Shown here piece after piece: positions 33,598-33,957 of a DNA stretch of 33,957 nt. This DNA is from Gammaproteobacteria bacterium. Its GTDB lineage: Bacteria; Pseudomonadota; Gammaproteobacteria; DSM-19610. The stretch spans positions 1 to 33,957 of the forward strand of contig DRNU01000115.1 of NCBI GenBank assembly GCA_011374975.1. Direction: 5' to 3'. The notes under the pieces are model-generated. The model was not told the DNA's origin and made no database searches. It saw only the letters and a list, made by a program, of their open reading frames with translations. How positions within the stretch are numbered: the stretch's first letter is position 1; each line of letters starts with the position of its first letter. The position numbers were made by a program, and so were the translations under genes.

Positions 33598-33957
33598 CTA
33601 TTGCATGACAAAGCTGGTGAAGAACACATTTTCAACACCGGGGTCGCCGGTCTCTTCTTTCATGACTTTCTGGATTTCCGCCAGCGTCTCGGCACGCAGC
33701 TTCTCCTTGCCTTCACGTGAACCCAGCGCATACGGGTCCTGGCTGCCAAACAGCATCACCAGGGCATTGCGGATCGCGGGACGGTGTTCCTTGATGCGTT
33801 CCACGGCCTCGGCCTGGCGGGTGCCGACTTCCACGGTGATCTGCAGGAAACGAATATCGGTATCGGCGGTGAAATTCACCACGAAAGGCGGGTCGAGCGG
33901 CACGTAATTCAGTGGCGCCTTTACTTTCTTTTTCTTTTCTTTCTTGTTCTTGGCAGC
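33598..33957 (-). CDS. fliL: Flagellar basal body protein FliL (C-terminal part, runs off right edge)
   Basis: The frame is open to the window edge and covers about 119 codons. It starts inside a Lys-rich stretch (KNKKEKKKKVKAP) followed by LNYVPLDPPFVVNF, the FliL signature, then DIRFLQITVEVGT and the C-terminal VENVFFTSFVMQ. The N-terminal membrane helix is outside the window. A GTG at 33901-33903 is only an internal valine codon, not the start. FliL is a stator-associated inner-membrane protein. It is the most upstream visible gene of the flagellar run. Confidence 0.94.
   Translation of the reverse strand, partial: AAKNKKEKKKKVKAPLNYVPLDPPFVVNFTADTDIRFLQITVEVGTRQAEAVERIKEHRPAIRNALVMLFGSQDPYALGSREGKEKLRAETLAEIQKVMKEETGDPGVENVFFTSFVMQ

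Noticed and set aside
1-33957. CRISPR array, prophage, insertion sequence or defence island
   Set aside because: No spaced direct repeats, integrase, transposase, phage structural genes or defence-type proteins were seen on either strand.

Overview
The window is a contiguous piece of a GC-rich chromosome. It most resembles a polarly flagellated gammaproteobacterium, possibly a Chromatiales/Ectothiorhodospiraceae-type organism. This rests on gene order and protein style: a fliLMNOPQR-flhBAF-fleN-fliA-cheYZAB-motCD-parC-parP-cheW-DUF2802 string as in Pseudomonas and Vibrio, next to a glycogen cluster that uses a GH57 enzyme and the short DUF3417-type glucan phosphorylase. The genus cannot be fixed from sequence alone. 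I see no insertion sequence, prophage, CRISPR array or rRNA.

Region 1 (1-760): the 5' half of queA on the minus strand, running off the left edge, divergent from a complete tRNA-Leu(CAA).

Region 2 (791-10298), glycogen metabolism: glgP (+) with a near-consensus sigma70 promoter converges on a minus-strand operon glgC-GH57-malQ. glgC is divergent from glgB (+). GlgC makes ADP-glucose, GlgB branches the polymer, GlgP phosphorolyses it, MalQ disproportionates short malto-oligosaccharides, and GH57 probably trims or rearranges alpha-glucan. No glycogen synthase gene (glgA) is present here.

Region 3 (10299-12911), accessory segment: a 30-bp-arm perfect palindrome (with a related half-copy at 3482-3501), a small REP-like motif, the AmmeMemoRadiSam B and A genes without their radical-SAM partner, and an unusual GYF-like / membrane / pentapeptide-repeat protein.

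Region 4 (13006-33957), motility and chemotaxis: a plus-strand pair, fliK and a FlhB-C-terminal-domain gene (fhlB), converges on at least 22 minus-strand genes. Read in the direction of transcription (right to left) these are fliL (partial), fliM, fliN, fliO, fliP, fliQ, fliR, flhB, flhA, flhF, fleN, fliA, cheY, cheZ, cheA, cheB, motC, motD, parC, parP, cheW, a 60-residue orphan and a DUF2802 gene. They encode the C-ring/switch, the export gate, the number and position regulators, sigma-28, the CheA/CheY pathway, a stator pair and the ParC/ParP polar-array system. Most junctions are tight or overlapping.

The most interesting unexplained signals are: the palindrome family downstream of glgB and glgP; duplicated EFDALLDQLHG motifs in the CheA linker that resemble the FliM and CheZ CheY-binding peptides; a hairpin burying the cheB stop and motC start; the GYF-TM-pentapeptide protein with flanking cysteines; and the small conserved-looking protein between cheW and DUF2802.
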